A stretch of DNA of 64,000 nt, taken from RH2-MAG17b sp050745265 (GTDB lineage: Bacteria; Acidobacteriota; Terriglobia; UBA7540). Positions 62,002 to 64,000 of this stretch are shown here, in pieces (the stretch's first letter is position 1; each line of letters opens with the position of its first letter). The notes beneath the pieces were generated by a model. It saw only the letters and a program-made list of their open reading frames with translations, did no database searches and was not told the DNA's origin. The position numbers were made by a program, and so were the translations under genes. The DNA lies in contig JBOGKE010000027.1 in the NCBI GenBank assembly GCA_050745265.1, positions 1-64,000 on the forward strand, read 5' to 3'.

Positions 62002-62898
62002 TTAGCTCCCGATGAAGGGAAAAACGGAAGGACTCGGCATGACGTGGCCCTTCGTCGCGCCCGCAACGCCGCGCTCCGCTCGACTGCCAATGCCCAATCG
62101 TGTTTCTCCGGAGTAGACGATGAACCTGGGCTCGCGCAGAAACCCCACCAGCGTCTGGCCGAACCGCCGCGCGAGGTCCACCGCCATGCTCGATGCCGCC
62201 GAAACACAGGCGACGGCGGGAAGGCCCGCCACCAGCGACTTCTGGATGATCTCGAAGCCGCCTCGGCCGCTCAACATCAGAATACAATTCCGCAGGGGAA
62301 CGCGTCCCGCGACTAGCGCCCATCCTACAGCTTTGTCCACTGCGTTGTGGCGGCCGACGTCCTCTTTCAACGCGATCAGCTTTCCTGAGGCCTCGAACAG
62401 CGCCGCGGCGTGCAATCCCCCGGTTCGGCCAAACAGCACTTGCGCCGATTTGAGCGTTTGCGGAAGACCGCACAGGATTTCGGGATCGATCCGCAAATCG
62501 GGATTGGGGCGCTCGATCCGGCTGAGCAGGCTCGTCTCGAACGATACTTTTCCGCACAAGCCGCAACTCGAGTTGGCGAGGAAATTGCGCCGGCTGCGTC
62601 CTGGATTGAAAGCGACTCCCGGCTGCAACTCCACGCGAACCACGCCGCACGGCGCCCCACCCTCGCGTCCTGATCTGAGACTCGCAATCTCATCCGCCGA
62701 CCGGATGATCCCCTCCGCAAAGAGCAAACCGGCCACCAATTCGTGATCGTCTCCGGGCGTTCGCAGCGTGACGCTCAGCGGACGGCGGCCGATTCTGATC
62801 TGGAGAGGCTCTTCGCTGGCGAGCGTCTCCGGCAAGCGGGAAATCCTGCCGCCCTTCCACTCGAGCACGTTCGACCGCGTGACCGAATCTCTTGCCAT
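62002..62898 (-). CDS. fdhD: Formate dehydrogenase accessory sulfurtransferase FdhD
   Basis: The 298-residue protein has the FdhD CxxC pair (C112, C115 in FLANSSCGLCGK), GGLHAAALFEASGKLIALKE, VGRHNAVDKAVGW and MLSGRGGFEIIQKSLVAG. FdhD passes sulfur from a cysteine desulfurase to the Mo-bis-MGD cofactor of the formate dehydrogenase encoded just downstream. Start ATG 62898 is inferred from the family N-terminus; the frame is open further upstream. Confidence 0.92.
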   Translation of the reverse strand: MARDSVTRSNVLEWKGGRISRLPETLASEEPLQIRIGRRPLSVTLRTPGDDHELVAGLLFAEGIIRSADEIASLRSGREGGAPCGVVRVELQPGVAFNPGRSRRNFLANSSCGLCGKVSFETSLLSRIERPNPDLRIDPEILCGLPQTLKSAQVLFGRTGGLHAAALFEASGKLIALKEDVGRHNAVDKAVGWALVAGRVPLRNCILMLSGRGGFEIIQKSLVAGLPAVACVSAASSMAVDLARRFGQTLVGFLREPRFIVYSGETRLGIGSRAERGVAGATKGHVMPSPSVFPFIGS

Positions 62899-62939
62899 CG
62901 CTGAGGACCTGCGAAGCGGCGATCCGCGGCCGCTTGTAT

Positions 62940-63371
62940 CTACAGACCGCTCGTCCCGGTCAGCGCCTTTCGGATCACCCGCCGGGCTGCGGTGCTCACC
63001 TTGTAGCGGGGAAAATCCTCGGGGCGAACCCACCGTGCCCCGGCGACGTCCGAGGCGGCCTTGAGCTTGCCGCCTTCGAGGCGGCAGAAATAGTCGAGGA
63101 CCACGTAGTGGAAGCGAACCTGCCCGTTCCGGCGGATGATTCGCTCGAAGACGGTGAGCAGCCGCACGGCTGTTACGCGCAACCCGGTTTCCTCGCGAAT
63201 CTCACGGCGCACCGCCATTTCAAGCGTCTCACCGGTCTCAACCACGCCGCCCGGCAGGGTCCATTCGCGCCGGTGAGGTTCGTGGCTCCGCAGCACCAGC
63301 AGGACGCTGTCGTTATTCCGCACCACGGCGCCGACACCGAGGATGGGCCGGTCTGGGTATTCGCGTTGCAT
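62940..63371 (-). CDS. Nudix hydrolase
   Basis: The 143-residue protein contains a complete Nudix box (GGVVETGETLEMAVRREI continuing into REETGL), with both metal-binding glutamates, after LGVGAVVRNNDSVLLVLRS. It hydrolyses a nucleoside-diphosphate-linked substrate; the exact one is not decidable. It sits 41 bases upstream of fdhD, same strand. Confidence 0.9.
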   Translation of the reverse strand: MQREYPDRPILGVGAVVRNNDSVLLVLRSHEPHRREWTLPGGVVETGETLEMAVRREIREETGLRVTAVRLLTVFERIIRRNGQVRFHYVVLDYFCRLEGGKLKAASDVAGARWVRPEDFPRYKVSTAARRVIRKALTGTSGL

Positions 63372-63423
63372 CGAGGGCTTGCGCTCGTACCGGTCGTAGT
63401 TCCTTGTTTCTTTAACAAGGATT

Positions 63424-63527
63424 TGTATCAGGGCACGGCTTCAGCCGTGCCGCTGAACGGCCCCGATGGACGAAAACCGGAATCAAGTAGCGTCGATTAC
63501 GGCCGACTGAAGTCGTGCCCTGACACT
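63424..63527. repeat. Repeat family C (copy 3, shorter)
   Basis: The unit starts gtatcagggcacggcttcag and ends gaagtcgtgccctgacac, with inverted termini. It matches 19205-19339 and 28296-28430, but with a shorter interior (104 rather than 135 bases). It separates the Nudix gene from the next Gfo/Idh gene. Confidence 0.6.
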
Positions 63528-63595
63528 CGGTGCGCGGCAGAATGTTTGGTTGCGGCTCGGCCGTGCGGCGCGACCCAACCTAGGGGCGGCGCAAC

Positions 63596-64000
63596 CTACA
63601 GCGGCAGCTTCACCGGCCGGTTCTCTCGCGCTGAGATTTCCGAGGCGAAACAAATCTCGTGCGTCTTCGCGGCGTCATCGAGGTTCGCGTGCGACTCGTG
63701 CTCGTTGATAATACAGTCGACGAGGTGGTCGACTTCGCTCTGGAACGGGTGGTGCCTCACGTCTCCGCTATCCGGCAGTGCCGTCGGAATCGTGGCCCAG
63801 TCTTGTTGTCCCTTCCAGCGCCGGGAGTAAACATGGTTGTTTCGGATCGAGCCTTCGTCGCCCAGCAATTCGATATTTAAGACGTAAGGCATCACGCACT
63901 CAATCGAGGATGCAACTTTGCCCATCGCGCCCCCTTCGAATTTCAGCAGCGTGACGCTGTTCGGTTCGTACTCGTAGTGCAGCGGATTCGAGGGGCTGGT
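63596..64000 (-). CDS. Gfo/Idh/MocA-family oxidoreductase (C-terminal part)
   Basis: The gene runs off the right edge. The visible 134 codons (open to the edge) read SNPLHYEYEPNSVTLLKF, GGAMGKVASSIECVMPYVLN, IELLGDEGSIRNNHVY and HPFQSEVDHLVDCI, the C-terminal substrate-binding part of Gfo/Idh/MocA oxidoreductases. The Rossmann domain lies outside the window. By family it is an NAD(P)-dependent sugar or polyol dehydrogenase. It is a different gene from the Tat-exported member at 39494-40783. Confidence 0.8.
   Translation of the reverse strand, partial: TSPSNPLHYEYEPNSVTLLKFEGGAMGKVASSIECVMPYVLNIELLGDEGSIRNNHVYSRRWKGQQDWATIPTALPDSGDVRHHPFQSEVDHLVDCIINEHESHANLDDAAKTHEICFASEISARENRPVKLPL

Overview
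The window is about 64 kb of high-GC bacterial DNA, dense with genes on both strands. No single marker gene fixes the taxon. The content points to an acidobacterium: an acidobacterial-type VWFA-related protein, a Tat-type CRTAC1/ASPIC-UnbV protein, many exported TPR proteins, Tat-signal Gfo/Idh oxidoreductases, an exosortase locus, and several families of palindromic intergenic repeats. This placement is inference. I see no rRNA, tRNA, CRISPR array, prophage or transposase gene.

Layout. 1-13 kb: 3' end of a pseudouridine synthase, TonB, an HD-GYP response regulator, TPR proteins, a decayed nucleotidyltransferase, the CRTAC1 protein, a 1047-residue exported protein of unknown function and a VWA protein. 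13-23 kb: a GNAT enzyme, then mostly minus-strand genes: GT2 glycosyltransferase, PrsT-like TPR lipoprotein, EpsI, exosortase, an ABC ATPase/permease/TPR operon, and a type IV pilin with a good sigma-54 promoter and an intrinsic terminator. 23-33 kb: a YchF-like GTPase, ZIP transporter, cysteine dioxygenase, amino-acid permease and the glycolate oxidase operon glcDEF. 33-43 kb: WD40 protein, CoaD, an aminotransferase followed by mannose-6-phosphate isomerase and mannose-1-phosphate guanylyltransferase, a ferredoxin, a Gfo/Idh oxidoreductase and two tandem orphan periplasmic-binding lipoproteins. 43-56 kb: housekeeping genes (archaeal-type ProRS, RNase J, UppP, FtsK, PBP4-type DacB), interrupted by a small four-helix-bundle gene bracketed by inverted AT-rich heptamer arrays. 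55-63 kb: an SSS symporter, a methyltransferase, a DUF1641 protein, a multi-cluster formate dehydrogenase, FdhD and a Nudix hydrolase, all on the minus strand. The window ends inside another Gfo/Idh oxidoreductase.

How parts fit together. The mannose genes supply GDP-mannose, UppP recycles the undecaprenyl carrier, and the GT2/EpsI/exosortase/PrsT group suggests a surface-polysaccharide-linked protein-sorting system, although no PEP-CTERM substrate is visible here. GlcDEF and the formate dehydrogenase feed electrons from small organic acids into respiration.

The most unusual signals are the short repeat elements. One 96-bp palindrome sits inside another repeat with a 6-bp direct duplication, which looks like an insertion. 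A second family is nested inside a third. The four-helix-bundle cassette also looks like an insertion. These, the formate dehydrogenase/DUF1641/methyltransferase cluster and the orphan binding-protein pair are the best candidates for follow-up. Gene starts were chosen by ribosome-binding sites and N-terminal fit and were not tested.
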